Positions 8,985 to 18,066 of a stretch of DNA of 58,194 nucleotides are shown here, in pieces (position 1 is the first letter of the stretch; each line of letters begins with the position of its first letter). Both the position numbers and the translations under genes were made by a program. Under the pieces are notes generated by a model. That model made no database searches. It was not told the origin of the DNA and worked only from the letters and a program-made list of their open reading frames with translations. Source of the stretch: Sporosarcina limicola (GTDB lineage Bacteria > Bacillota > Bacilli > Bacillales_A > Planococcaceae); the NCBI RefSeq assembly GCF_014873855.1, contig NZ_JADBEL010000012.1, positions 67,689 through 125,882 on the forward strand. The letters run 5' to 3'.

Positions 8985-9065
8985 TCTCAAAAAGAAGGGC
9001 TTCTTTATCGTAGAATACAGCATTCTAGCCGACGATATTGTTGTTGAATATATGAAGAAGTAATT
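8985..9065 (+). pseudogene. Possible gene fragment after metG
   Basis: Directly after the synthetase stop, a 26-codon frame reads as a plausible alpha/beta peptide (KKKGFFIVEYSILADDIVVE) and ends in TAA. Its GTG overlaps the end of the metG stop region. It is too short for a domain and no ribosome site is convincing. It may be the worn end of a lost gene. A chance frame is possible. Confidence 0.2.
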
Positions 9066-9082
9066 CAATTTCAAGCTAAACT

Positions 9083-9109
9083 AGCCTTCCTGATATAAAC
9101 AGGAAGGCT
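9083..9109. terminator. Hairpin downstream of metG
   Basis: AGCCTTCCTG (9083-9092) pairs perfectly with CAGGAAGGCT (9100-9109). The plus-strand T-tract is poor, so termination may be weak or use other signals. Confidence 0.6.
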
Positions 9110-9192
9110 CCCCAACTTTATTCGATTTCATCTAGGTTATTCTTTTATATTCCTATTTATCTATGTTAAGATTCCCCAAAGGGAGTTACGCT

Positions 9193-10074
9193 ATGAATCA
9201 ACAACTATTTTTACAATTCAATACGATTTTCATTAGCATATTGATTGAGGCATTGCCTTTCATCATGTTAGCAGTCATTATTTCGGCTGTCATTCAAATG
9301 TTTGTAACGGATGAAATGCTAGCAAAGATCATTCCGAAAAATCGATTTCTGTCTGTTTTAGCTGCCACTTCGCTTGGTGCGATTTTCCCTTCCTGTGAAT
9401 GCGGAATTATCCCCATCGCACGCCGGTTAATGGCGAAGGGCGTCCCGCTTCACGCAGCAGTCGCGTTCATGTTAACTGGACCCGTCATTAATCCTGTTGT
9501 GCTGTTCTCCACATACGTCGCATTCGGAAACAGCTGGGAAATGGTGCTTTATCGTGGTGGACTTTCGTTTATTGTAGCATTCATCGTAGGCTGTATTCTC
9601 TCTTATCAATTCAAGGAATCTCAGTTGAAACATACGTTGACACCCCAGGTTTCTCCGAAAAAAGTTACAACTAAAATAAAGATACTTGCTACGTTGAAGC
9701 ATATGATTGATGAGTTTTTCATGGTAGGGAAATATTTGATTGTAGGTGCGCTAATTGCTGCTGCAATGCAAACCTTTATGAAAACATCCGTGTTAACATC
9801 AATTGGACAGGGAGATTATTCTTCTTCACTCGTTATGATGGGCTTGGCCTTTATTTTATCACTTTGTTCATCCGCAGATGCGTTTGTTGCGGCTTCGTTT
9901 AGAAGTACATTTTCAACAGGGGCATTGATTGCATTTTTAGTTTTCGGTGCGAAATTTGATATTAAAAATACATTAATGATGCTAGGTGTATTCAAAGCTA
10001 AATTTGTCTTTTATTTATTCATTTACACGGCTGCCTTGGTGTTCCTTGGATCATTGGTTATTACGAATTTATAG
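9193..10074 (+). CDS. YcgR-type permease (COG0701/DUF318), copy 1
   Basis: This is a 293-residue polytopic protein with the family signature PSCECGIIPIARRLMAKGVP after the second helix and a second conserved block, LCSSADAFVAASFRSTFS. The layout of two membrane bundles joined by a variable loop fits COG0701 permeases (YcgR in B. subtilis; ArsP is a distant relative). Substrates are mostly unproven; metal or metalloid export is the usual proposal. ATG 9193 follows AAAGGGAG by 7 bases, whereas the earlier frame start at 9163 has none. It is followed after 15 bases by its YcgQ-type partner, then a GTPase and a second pair. Confidence 0.88.
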   Translation: MNQQLFLQFNTIFISILIEALPFIMLAVIISAVIQMFVTDEMLAKIIPKNRFLSVLAATSLGAIFPSCECGIIPIARRLMAKGVPLHAAVAFMLTGPVINPVVLFSTYVAFGNSWEMVLYRGGLSFIVAFIVGCILSYQFKESQLKHTLTPQVSPKKVTTKIKILATLKHMIDEFFMVGKYLIVGALIAAAMQTFMKTSVLTSIGQGDYSSSLVMMGLAFILSLCSSADAFVAASFRSTFSTGALIAFLVFGAKFDIKNTLMMLGVFKAKFVFYLFIYTAALVFLGSLVITNL

Positions 10075-10089
10075 GAAAGGAGACATGTA

Positions 10090-10929
10090 ATGATTATACG
10101 CTGTTGGATATTACTAGGATTCTCGTTTCTCTTTCTGCATTTACATGCGACCGGAAATATATCGAAATACATTAATTTAAAGTATTCCTCTTTTTCATTC
10201 GCAGCTATTTTCGTGTTCTTCTTCTTTTTTCTCATTCAAGGTTATTTCGCTTGGAAGGAGGGCGCTGATGATGAAGAATACGACGAAATATGCGGTTGTG
10301 GGATGGATCATGCCAATGAAGAAAAGTCGTGGAAAGAACGTATTAGTTATCCCATCTTCATCTTGCCGATTTTGACAGCTCTCTTTCTTCCTATCGCCAC
10401 GCTAGATTCCAATATTGTTGCGGCAAAAGGATTTAACTTCGCGGCGTATGATGATACAGATCCATATGGTATCCATCAATTTCTCGAACCTGACACCAGT
10501 GTATTTTATGGGCAGGAAGGTTTTGATGAAATCATGAAGGAAATGATGGATCAGTATGCCAATAAAGACCGCATTATTTTGACGGATCAGGATTTCCTAC
10601 TTGGGATGGAAACAATCTATAAAAAACCTGGTTACTTTATGGGGAAAACAATTGGATTCAAAGGATTCACTTATATTGATAAGGAGACTGGAAATGTCTT
10701 TTTATTTCGATTTGGAATGATTCATTGCGTAGCAGATTCAGGTGTATTCGGCATGCTATTGGAGCTTCCAAAGGATGTTGAATTTCAAAATGATGAATGG
10801 ATTGAAGTGGAAGGCACGATGGACTCTATCTTTTATCAACCATTCAAAAAAACCATCCCTATTTTAAAGGTAGAGAATATCGAAAAAATTGCAAAGCCTG
10901 AAGATCCCTATGTTTACAGAGCTTACTAG
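10090..10929 (+). CDS. YcgQ-type permease partner (TIGR03943/DUF1980), copy 1
   Basis: This 279-residue protein has two N-terminal helices (about 1-18 and 30-52). A cysteine motif CGCGMDHA follows at about residue 66, then a further helix at about 86-105 and a soluble C-terminal domain with FRFGMIHCVADSGVFG. This is the layout of the YcgQ/TIGR03943 family, always coded beside a YcgR-type permease. The CGCG and HCVAD residues are plausible metal ligands (inference). A strong GGAAAGGAG precedes ATG 10090. It is probably cotranscribed with the permease ahead. Confidence 0.87.
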   Translation: MIIRCWILLGFSFLFLHLHATGNISKYINLKYSSFSFAAIFVFFFFFLIQGYFAWKEGADDEEYDEICGCGMDHANEEKSWKERISYPIFILPILTALFLPIATLDSNIVAAKGFNFAAYDDTDPYGIHQFLEPDTSVFYGQEGFDEIMKEMMDQYANKDRIILTDQDFLLGMETIYKKPGYFMGKTIGFKGFTYIDKETGNVFLFRFGMIHCVADSGVFGMLLELPKDVEFQNDEWIEVEGTMDSIFYQPFKKTIPILKVENIEKIAKPEDPYVYRAY

Positions 10930-11024
10930 GGGTTAAGTCTTTTCTCGGATTTAATTTCAAAATAAGTTTGTGTACTAAATGAATGGACCTATATCATAAA
11001 ATTAGCTAGTTGAGGAGTGATTGG

Positions 11025-11984
11025 ATGGATAACAGTAAAAAGATTCCGGTGTATGTGCTCAGTGGCTTTCTCGGTAGCGGTAAAACCACTGTCTTGTTAA
11101 CTATGCTTGCTCATTGCAAGCAATTGGGGATGCAGCCCGGCATAATATTGAATGAGATTGGAAAAGAAAATGTGGAGGGGCATTTATTTAAAGAGGACAA
11201 AGTCTTTGAACTGTTGGACGGTTGCATTTGCTGTACAATCCAAGACGATTTAAAGGAAACAATGAACGAGATTATTGGTGAAATGGAAAAGTACCCCCTC
11301 GATGTTTTATTTATCGAAGGAACTGGTGTGGCAAATCCGTTAGAAGTACAAGAAGTTCTTCTGAGTCGTCCCTATATTAACCAATTTGAACTGATGTCGA
11401 TTATTACTGTTGTGGATGCCAGTCATTACCTTGAATACCAAAGTGTTTTTACAAGTTCAGCAGAAGTTCGCAAACTAATAACAGAACAACTCGTTTGCAG
11501 CAGTCTTATCGTGTTAAATAAGACGGATCTTATTGCTTCGGAACAACTTGAAAAAGTTAAACAAAAAATTAGGAACATCGCAACGAAAGAGAAGAAGATG
11601 GTGGATTGTGTGTATGGTCAGGTCAATGCTGTGACACTTTATGAAAAACGGATTCATTCCGCTTTTCTTACTAAATATTCTGCGGACAATGGACACCATC
11701 ATCACTCCACCATACAAGCGATTAAGTTAGCGGATTTACCCGTATTCACCAAGAAGAATTTTGAAAAATGGCTTAAACAGCTCCCCGCCGATGTCCTACG
11801 TGGAAAAGGATTTGTCGCAATAGAGGGCTCACAGCGACTTTACAGTTTTCAGTATGCTTCAAAGAAGGTAGCATTTTCCCCAGTCCCCGCCTCTTTTGAT
11901 AGAGAACCGGTTGTTATTCTAATCGGCATAGGGCTAAATCAACAGCAGATTAGCGACTATTATAAGCAACTTGTAGATCAGTGA
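11025..11984 (+). CDS. CobW/COG0523-family (G3E) metallochaperone GTPase
   Basis: This 319-residue P-loop GTPase has Walker A GFLGSGKTT, the family metal motif GCICCT (CxCC), the switch-region segment FIEGTGVANP, NKTD for guanine recognition, a His-rich GHHHHS loop and a CobW_C domain at the end. COG0523 proteins deliver metals, often zinc, to client proteins using GTP hydrolysis. ATG 11025 follows GAGGAG by 7 bases; a TTG at 11010 is less likely. Its position between two permease pairs suggests it works in the same metal-handling locus. I found no clear Zur operator upstream. Confidence 0.9.
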   Translation: MDNSKKIPVYVLSGFLGSGKTTVLLTMLAHCKQLGMQPGIILNEIGKENVEGHLFKEDKVFELLDGCICCTIQDDLKETMNEIIGEMEKYPLDVLFIEGTGVANPLEVQEVLLSRPYINQFELMSIITVVDASHYLEYQSVFTSSAEVRKLITEQLVCSSLIVLNKTDLIASEQLEKVKQKIRNIATKEKKMVDCVYGQVNAVTLYEKRIHSAFLTKYSADNGHHHHSTIQAIKLADLPVFTKKNFEKWLKQLPADVLRGKGFVAIEGSQRLYSFQYASKKVAFSPVPASFDREPVVILIGIGLNQQQISDYYKQLVDQ

Positions 11985-12027
11985 ACAGAAGACTTTTCAG
12001 AATTCTATAGAGATTGGGGTATGATCC

Positions 12028-13020
12028 ATGGCGATACGCAGGAATTTATGGATGAGTTTGCTCCTCATAGGGGCACTCCTCTGTTTCTTTTTATTTGTAG
12101 GATTCACCGAAATACAACAAGCCATTCCAAAAAGCTTATTACTTGTTAACACCACTTTTTTAGGCATTGTTTTGGAGGCATTGCCCTTTGTCTTCTTAGG
12201 GGTGTTTACATCTGCGCTAATTCAAACCTTTGTTTCAGAAGAGATGGTACAACGCTTCATTCCCAAAAATCCTTTTGTTGCAATCGTACCCGCTGTACTT
12301 GTAACCGCCATTTTCCCCGTATGTGAATGTGCGATTATTCCCGTTGTCAGAAGGTTGATGAAGAAAGGAATGCCGTTACATATCGGGGTTATTTTCATCG
12401 TTGGGGCTCCAATTTTAAATCCGATTGTCTTTGCCTCTACTTATTACGCATTTTATTCTACACCTGGGATTGCTTATGCTCGGATGGGATTGGCGTTCGT
12501 GCTGGCCATTATTATTGGCAGCCTCATCTTTACTTTCTTCCGCAATCAAGACCAATTGAAGTGGACAACGGATGAACTGCTAGATAGACCCATTGAATCA
12601 TCCAATCAAGATTTAAATAAAATGAAATCTGTATTCTATCATGCGAGTGATGAGTTTTTCGATATGGGAAAGTATTTGATTATCGGGGCAATGATTGCCG
12701 GCTTATTCCAGACGTTTTTTGATCGGAGTCTATTGGTAAGTCTTAGTGATAATGATGCACTTTCACCTCTTATCATGATGGGATTTGGATTTATTTTATC
12801 CCTTTGTTCAGAGGCAGATGCATTTGTAGCCTCTTCATTCGCACATACATTTTCCGCTGGTTCACTTCTTGCATTTTTAGTCTATGGACCGATGTTGGAT
12901 TTGAAAAGCACGATTATGCTGTTTGCTTATTTCCGGGCTAAATTTGTCATTGGGTTAATGGCTATTATAACGGTCTCCGTATATGCGGTGATTTTGATTT
13001 ATCAATACGTGGTTTTGTGA
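12028..13020 (+). CDS. YcgR-type permease (COG0701/DUF318), copy 2
   Basis: This 330-residue paralogue of the 9193 gene has an extra N-terminal helix (about 7-28). It carries the same conserved sites: FPVCECAIIPVVRRLMKKGMP and LCSEADAFVASSFAHTFS. The differences at key positions (SCECG versus VCECA, SSADA versus SEADA) suggest a different substrate or role from copy 1. The ribosome site before ATG 12028 is weak (TTGGGGTATG). The gap from the GTPase stop is only 43 bases, so cotranscription is likely. It ends 9 bases before its partner gene. Confidence 0.87.
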   Translation: MAIRRNLWMSLLLIGALLCFFLFVGFTEIQQAIPKSLLLVNTTFLGIVLEALPFVFLGVFTSALIQTFVSEEMVQRFIPKNPFVAIVPAVLVTAIFPVCECAIIPVVRRLMKKGMPLHIGVIFIVGAPILNPIVFASTYYAFYSTPGIAYARMGLAFVLAIIIGSLIFTFFRNQDQLKWTTDELLDRPIESSNQDLNKMKSVFYHASDEFFDMGKYLIIGAMIAGLFQTFFDRSLLVSLSDNDALSPLIMMGFGFILSLCSEADAFVASSFAHTFSAGSLLAFLVYGPMLDLKSTIMLFAYFRAKFVIGLMAIITVSVYAVILIYQYVVL

Positions 13021-13029
13021 GGTGTACTG

Positions 13030-13929
13030 ATGCAGGAAGAACGAGATTACAACACTCATGCTTTTTTTCGCGGGATTATTTTACTTGGTTTTTTTCTACT
13101 CCTTTTTAGATTACTAGTATCAGGAGACATATTTCTTTATATTGCCCCTAAAATGATACCCTTTTCTTATTTTGCACTTGTGATTTTGTTGGTATTGGGG
13201 GTTATGCAATTATGGAGAAGTCGTTCTGATAATGAGGACGAGTTGTACTGTAATTGTGGCTTTGACCATGCTCAAACAGGTTCACGCTTTCAAACGTTGT
13301 TCATTTACTCCTTATTTGTATTACCTGTGCTCACTGGATTGTGGTTTCCAACTACTCTTTTGGATAGTTCGATTGTCGCGAAGAGAGGCATCCAATATGG
13401 CTCCGGCTTGTATTCACATCCGCCTGGCTTACCTAGTAGTGAGGATGACATCCCTTTTGACGTGGCGAACGCCGAAGATGACCCGAATGATCCAACGACT
13501 TATGTAAAGGGCGTCGATGTACTCGCAGACTTGATGAAAGAAATAGAGGAGATGAAGGTTGAACTTTTAGGCAGTGAAAAGATTAGTATGGACGATGAAC
13601 GTTATATGGATATCATGAATTTTTTTAGTGAGGATTTGGATTTATTCATTGGAAAAGAAATAGAACTTATTGGGTTTGTATATAAAGAGCCAGATTTTGA
13701 GGATAATCATTTTGTTATTGCACGATTCGGAATGACTTGCTGTGTTGCAGATGCTACTGTCTATGGAATTATGTCAAAAGCGGATGAAATGGATTCATTG
13801 AAGGAAGATGAATGGATTAGGGCAACTGGCCGCTTATCTAAAATTCATCTGTATGACGCAGATCTCCCATTCTTGGAAATAACGACAATTGAGAAGATTG
13901 ATCAGCCCGAAGATCCTTATGTTTATTGA
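13030..13929 (+). CDS. YcgQ-type permease partner (TIGR03943/DUF1980), copy 2
   Basis: This 299-residue paralogue of the 10090 product has N-terminal helices, the cysteine motif CNCGFDHA at about residue 76, a third helix at about 93-112 and a C-terminal domain with ARFGMTCCVADATVYG. The TCC here replaces the IHC of copy 1, so the predicted ligand set differs. A long acidic linker separates the halves. It closes the five-gene run (permease, partner, GTPase, permease, partner). A hairpin lies about 30 bases after the stop. Metal transport is the working inference. Confidence 0.86.
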   Translation: MQEERDYNTHAFFRGIILLGFFLLLFRLLVSGDIFLYIAPKMIPFSYFALVILLVLGVMQLWRSRSDNEDELYCNCGFDHAQTGSRFQTLFIYSLFVLPVLTGLWFPTTLLDSSIVAKRGIQYGSGLYSHPPGLPSSEDDIPFDVANAEDDPNDPTTYVKGVDVLADLMKEIEEMKVELLGSEKISMDDERYMDIMNFFSEDLDLFIGKEIELIGFVYKEPDFEDNHFVIARFGMTCCVADATVYGIMSKADEMDSLKEDEWIRATGRLSKIHLYDADLPFLEITTIEKIDQPEDPYVY

Positions 13930-13961
13930 ACGTACCTTTCATAGACTTGTCGGTATACCTT

Positions 13962-13991
13962 CCAGCAGCCCTGCCAAGTTAGGGCTGCTGG
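13962..13991. terminator. Strong hairpin after the permease operon
   Basis: CCAGCAGCCCT (13962-13972) pairs with AGGGCTGCTGG (13981-13991) around an 8-base loop. No T-run follows on either strand, so it may be an RNA-stabilising or weak termination structure. Confidence 0.55.
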
Positions 13992-14274
13992 ATTGGCCGT
14001 CCGAATTTCATTTCAACCAAGGGATTGCTTCCCTCCTGCTTTCCTACCCCCAAGCGCCGAGCGTTGTTAGTAGGATTCTTTAGTTCAACCTATTTAGAAG
14101 ATACCACATATAGTGAACTTTCAAACATGAAATTTCAGATGACAAAAAAGCACGCAACGTATACATACTTTTCCATTATTAATTTAAATTGTTAATTCTA
14201 TTTGGAAGACGCTTCTACTCAAACTCCATACCCTACAAACATACTTCATCCTGAATTTCGAAAGTATTTTTCAA

Positions 14275-14499
14275 GAGTCTGTTATATCGGAAGGGGAAAA
14301 ATATATCTATTTTGTAAAGTCGGAAGGAAATAGTCCTTAATATAAGTTACATAAATATCAATATAATGAAACTTTATGGAGTCGAGCTGTGAATAAACTT
14401 TTTTATCTACAAGCCCGAGATTCAAAATTATCCAAGCTTAAACACTTGGAACCTATATTTTTATACCAATATATATATAGTCCTTTACTATCAATTTAA
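14275..14499 (+). pseudogene. Decayed coding remnant with one internal stop
   Basis: The gap 13930-14546 holds little else. In it, one frame reads like real protein for 75 codons apart from a TAA at 14338-14340. The segment before the stop includes SEGEKYIYFVKSEGNSP and that after it YKLHKYQYNETLWSRAVNKL, which together look like a beta-rich or propeller blade. No start codon or ribosome site is visible and the upstream part has lost its frame. I read it as the eroded end of a lost gene. The family was not recognised. Confidence 0.35.
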
Positions 14500-14546
14500 A
14501 TCACGATATAATTAATTCAAAAGTATTAACTAGCAGGAGGAACAAC

Positions 14547-16235
14547 ATGATATCTACAGTTGGGAAGAAACTATGGAGTGGCTTTCTATCCATATTAGTC
14601 ATTATGATTATCGTCGGAGTAATAGGTCTTTGGGCTATTTTTTCAACCAGTAAAGAGTATCGATTTTTGATTGATGACCGAATGAAGAAGGTTGTTCTAT
14701 TCGAGCAGCTATTAAAAAATCAGAACGAAAATTCAAATGCTCTAAGAGGTTACTTACTCTATAATAATGATGATTACATAACAAGTCTAAGTGAAATAAA
14801 TACTTCTTTTGATACTATTATGGCAGAATTAGATTCTATTGTTCGAACAAAATCCGCGCGCGTAATTCTTAACAAAATAAAAGAAACAGCAATTAATTAT
14901 AAAGAAAATACAGACTTAGTTGTGAGCGAATTCAAAAAGGATAAAATAGAAGAGATAGTGGAAATAGCTACTGAAGGAGCAGTTTATCAGGACACTATAA
15001 CTGAAGGGATTAAGCAACTAATTGAGCATCAGAACATCCAAAGAAATAAGACCGAACAAGAATTGGATAGCTTCTTACAATGGATCCGTATGTTAATTGT
15101 TGGTTTAATTGTACTTGCTACTGCAGTAAGTATCATCATCGCACGTAGTATCAGCCTTAGTATTGCGCATCCTGTTAGCAAAATGACCGTTGCACTAAAG
15201 CAAATTGCTAAAGGGGACTTTTCAATTGAATCGGTAAACATTCGCAACAAAGATGAAATCGGTGAAATGGCAATAGCTTTTAACGGTATGGCTAGCGATC
15301 TTCGCGGTATAATTACGAACACACGTGATTCTGCCGTTCAATTCGCTGTACAGGCCGAGCAGCTATCTGCAAGTTCAGAAGAGAGTCTTGCTGCTTCTGA
15401 AATGGTTGCTGAAATCACTGAGAGAAGCCAAATTGCAAGTGAAAAACAAGTGTCTATCGCCAAGGATTCAAGCACATCCATGAATAAAATGGCCACAGGA
15501 ATTGACCGAATTACAGGGGACAATGAAGCAATGCTTCTTACTTCTGAAGAGGTTGTACATCTGGTAGGGGAAGGTGCAACCCTTATGAAAGATTTCACAC
15601 ACCAAATGACAACAATCAGTTCAACCATCGGACAGTCTGTCGGGATTATAAGTGAAATGGCCAATCAATCAGAAAAAATTCGGAGAGTAACATCTCTTAT
15701 AACAGACATAGCTGTACAAACAAATTTACTGGCATTAAATGCTGCGATTGAAGCAGCTCGTGCAGGTGAACAAGGTAAAGGCTTTGCAGTTGTGGCAGAG
15801 GAAGTACGGAATCTTGCTGAACAATCGAAGCAATCGGCAGAAGAAATTGGTCGAGTAATCGATACCATTATTCTGAACGTCAGACAGGCCGTTTCCAGTA
15901 CAGAGGACGGTAATAACAAGGTCAAAGAAGGGCTTGTTGTCACTAAAAAAACGAGTGCAGTGTTTAACCAAATCGAACATGCAGCGCACGAAGTGAGTGA
16001 GAAAGTTGAAATGGTTTCTGCTGCAATTGAACAGATTAGGAAAATGACAGTTGAAGTATCTAGTGGAGCAGTGAGGGTACAGGAACTTGCGATAGAAACT
16101 TCAACGGAAGCTCAATCGACAAGTGCAGCAACGGAGCAACAATTAGCAGCAAATGAAGAAATTTCTTCTAGTGCCCAGACGCTTGCGGAACTTGCTGTAA
16201 AGTTGCAAAATGATATGGCAAGATTTAAAGTTTAA
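14547..16235 (+). CDS. Transmembrane methyl-accepting chemotaxis protein
   Basis: This 562-residue chemoreceptor has a first helix at about 11-32, a four-helix-bundle sensor domain facing outward (about 33-185) and a second helix at about 188-208. A HAMP domain (about 209-262) and a long cytoplasmic coiled coil follow, with the signalling tip [35 protein letters not shown]. It should control CheA activity in response to a periplasm-side ligand. The gene is alone, with AGGAGG before ATG 14547 and a terminator at 16324. The ligand cannot be told from sequence. Confidence 0.94.
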   Translation: MISTVGKKLWSGFLSILVIMIIVGVIGLWAIFSTSKEYRFLIDDRMKKVVLFEQLLKNQNENSNALRGYLLYNNDDYITSLSEINTSFDTIMAELDSIVRTKSARVILNKIKETAINYKENTDLVVSEFKKDKIEEIVEIATEGAVYQDTITEGIKQLIEHQNIQRNKTEQELDSFLQWIRMLIVGLIVLATAVSIIIARSISLSIAHPVSKMTVALKQIAKGDFSIESVNIRNKDEIGEMAIAFNGMASDLRGIITNTRDSAVQFAVQAEQLSASSEESLAASEMVAEITERSQIASEKQVSIAKDSSTSMNKMATGIDRITGDNEAMLLTSEEVVHLVGEGATLMKDFTHQMTTISSTIGQSVGIISEMANQSEKIRRVTSLITDIAVQTNLLALNAAIEAARAGEQGKGFAVVAEEVRNLAEQSKQSAEEIGRVIDTIILNVRQAVSSTEDGNNKVKEGLVVTKKTSAVFNQIEHAAHEVSEKVEMVSAAIEQIRKMTVEVSSGAVRVQELAIETSTEAQSTSAATEQQLAANEEISSSAQTLAELAVKLQNDMARFKV

Positions 16236-16323
16236 CAGGACCTGATCCGAAATAAAAGAGCAGATAGCCACGTGTTAAAAGGGTCCCATTCTACGGTATA
16301 AACAATCAAATAGTACATCAAAT

Positions 16324-16360
16324 GGAGCTACAAACCGCTATGGTTTTGGCTCCTTTTTAT
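16324..16360 (+). terminator. Terminator of the chemoreceptor gene
   Basis: GGAGC (16324-16328) and AAACC (16332-16336) pair with GGTTT (16342-16346) and GCTCC (16349-16353). TTTTTA follows. Confidence 0.75.
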
Positions 16361-16524
16361 TGATACCTACCATTAGGAAGTGCTCACACATGATTAAGGA
16401 ATTGAGAAAGGGAGATAAGAAGGGAATGATAGAGGTTTTCTAAAATGTGTAATCCATTTTACACATTTTTACACATATACGAATCAAAAACACTATGATA
16501 CACTGTAACATAGGCTTTTCTGCC

Positions 16525-16560
16525 ACGTGGCTCGTAACCATCCCACGAATAAATTAGGAT
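16525..16560 (+). pseudogene. Decayed copy of the preQ1 leader
   Basis: CGTGG (16526-16530) and CCACG (16543-16547) with AACCATCCCACG between match the intact preQ1 element at 17450-17487. The A-rich tail here reads AATAAATTAGGA instead of CTAAAAAACTAGGAGG, and no gene start follows. The upstream context (AACATAGG versus AACATGGG) is also shared. It looks like a relic of a duplicated leader. The stretch 16361-16853 otherwise holds only AT-rich sequence with TACACA-type repeats. Confidence 0.5.
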
Positions 16561-16853
16561 ATATCGGGATATGTTAATAATCTGTATATTACTCAAGAGC
16601 ATTGTCATATCAACGATTTGTATGCTATTCAATTTTCACGACATACGATTGAAAACGTTGAGAACAGAATTAGTATTACACATTGACTTGTAGGATTAGA
16701 AACATACACCCCTATTACTCTTCTGTATCAATTTAAAAATAACTGCCTAAGTAATATCTTTTTCTTCGTTAAGAACTTATGGTTGTTTTAAAAAAGCTGA
16801 TAAAAATGTTGGCGCTGTTATGTAAATACAACAATTTTATAGGAGGTCTATAG

Positions 16854-17354
16854 ATGAATAATAATGATATATTAATTAGAATAAGATATGCTCTGGATAT
16901 AAAAGATGCAAATATGATAGAGATATTTAAACTTGGTGGCGTTGAAGTAACAAAAGAAGAAGTACAAATGATGCTCACAAAATCAACTGATGGTGATATA
17001 GCCGAAAATGAAGGGAATATAAAATGTACTAATAGGATGTTAGATTCATTTTTAAATGGTCTTATTATTTTCAAAAGAGGACAACAAGATCCAACACCCG
17101 AACAACCTAAAAGACCGGAATTGTCTATAAAGAACAATGAAAGTGTTAATAATGTCGTTCTAAAAAAATTAAAAATAGCACTGGCATTAACAAGTGAGGA
17201 TATGCTCGATATATTAAAAGAAGCAGGGGTCATTATTACAAAAGGAGAATTAGGTGCTGTATTAAGAAAAGAAGGACAAAAGAATTATAAAGAGTGCGGT
17301 GATAGATACGCTAGGAATTTCTTAAAAGGATTAGCTATAAAGTATAGGATATAA
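16854..17354 (+). CDS. DUF1456 (YehS-like) protein
   Basis: This 166-residue protein has two copies of a small helical module. The first is at about residues 1-75 (NDILIRIRYALDI ... LDSFLNGLIIFKRG), and the second at about 98-166 (NNVVLKKLKIALAL ... CGDRYARNFLKGLA). This is the DUF1456/YehS arrangement, whose function is unknown. ATG 16854 follows ATAGGAGG. The gene is more AT-rich than its neighbours and lies between a decayed and an intact preQ1 leader, so it may have been inserted with duplication of the leader region. No terminator was found before the queT promoter. Confidence 0.85.
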   Translation: MNNNDILIRIRYALDIKDANMIEIFKLGGVEVTKEEVQMMLTKSTDGDIAENEGNIKCTNRMLDSFLNGLIIFKRGQQDPTPEQPKRPELSIKNNESVNNVVLKKLKIALALTSEDMLDILKEAGVIITKGELGAVLRKEGQKNYKECGDRYARNFLKGLAIKYRI

Positions 17355-17407
17355 GGGATCACCAGAAAAAGATGTTAGAGATTTCTACACAACTAGTACA
17401 CATAAGA

Positions 17408-17490
17408 TATAATAGAACTTGAAAACCCTCTATAACATGGGTTTTCAACACGTGGTTCGAAACCATCCCACGCTAAAAAACTAGGAGGAA
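17408..17490 (+). promoter_or_regulatory. preQ1 riboswitch leader of queT, with promoter -10 and upstream hairpin
   Basis: TATAAT lies at 17408-17413. A 10-bp hairpin (17419-17428 with 17439-17448) comes next. Then CGTGG (17451-17455) pairs with CCACG (17468-17472), followed by the A-rich tail CTAAAAAACTAGGAGG (17473-17488). This fits the class I preQ1 fold, where the tail docks in the loop and here contains the ribosome site. Ligand binding should therefore hide AGGAGG and shut down translation. The downstream gene is a queuosine-precursor transporter, which supports the call. Confidence 0.8.
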
Positions 17491-17497
17491 CTAAATA

Positions 17498-17998
17498 ATG
17501 AAAGTAAAAACATTGGCAACAAGCGGAATTATTGCAGCTTTGTATGTTGCCATCACATTTTTAATCTTACCATTCGGATTTACACTCATTCAATTTCGAG
17601 TGTCGGAGATGTTCAACCATCTTGTCGTATTCAACAAGAAATATGTTTTCGGTATTGTAGTCGGTGTCCTTGTCGCCAACTTTCTCTTTTCACCAATACT
17701 GGTTGATGTCATTTTCGGAGTACTTCATTCTGTAATTGCTCTTTCAATAACAATTTTGTCTGCGAAATTTATTAAGAATCACATCAAACGCATGCTGTTC
17801 AACACAATCGTCTTTACAGTTTTGATGATTATCATCGCATACCAGCTTACGTTTTTTGCAGATATTCCGGAATACAATGGAATCCCGTTCCTTATCATTT
17901 ATCTAACACTTGCAATCGGTGAATTCGCCGTTATGGCGGTCGGAATTCCGCTAATTCACACTTTAAATAAGCGCCTTGATTTTGAAAAACGGATTTAA
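17498..17998 (+). CDS. queT: QueT-family queuosine precursor (preQ1) transporter
   Basis: This 166-residue membrane protein of the QueT family (COG4708) has about five to six helices and the conserved segment GFTLIQFRVSEMFNHL near residue 30. QueT is the proposed substrate-binding component of an ECF-type importer for preQ1 or preQ0, which feeds tRNA queuosine modification. The ECF energising subunits are not in this window. ATG 17498 follows AGGAGG, which lies in the tail of the preQ1 riboswitch. A strong terminator follows at 18008. Confidence 0.9.
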   Translation: MKVKTLATSGIIAALYVAITFLILPFGFTLIQFRVSEMFNHLVVFNKKYVFGIVVGVLVANFLFSPILVDVIFGVLHSVIALSITILSAKFIKNHIKRMLFNTIVFTVLMIIIAYQLTFFADIPEYNGIPFLIIYLTLAIGEFAVMAVGIPLIHTLNKRLDFEKRI

Positions 17999-18007
17999 TA
18001 ACATAGA

Positions 18008-18050
18008 CCCCTCCATTCTATCCACCACAATAGAAATGGAGGGGTTTTTT
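18008..18050 (+). terminator. Terminator of queT
   Basis: CCCCTCCATT (18008-18017) pairs with AATGGAGGGG (18035-18044) and six T follow. The ribosome site of the next gene (AAGGAG at 18051) begins immediately after the T-run. Confidence 0.88.
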
Positions 18051-18066
18051 AAGGAGATGAAAATCG

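Noticed and set aside
9121..9192. Zur-type operator before the permease operon
   Set aside because: No TCGTAAT-N-ATTACGA-like dyad could be found, so zinc control is not claimed.
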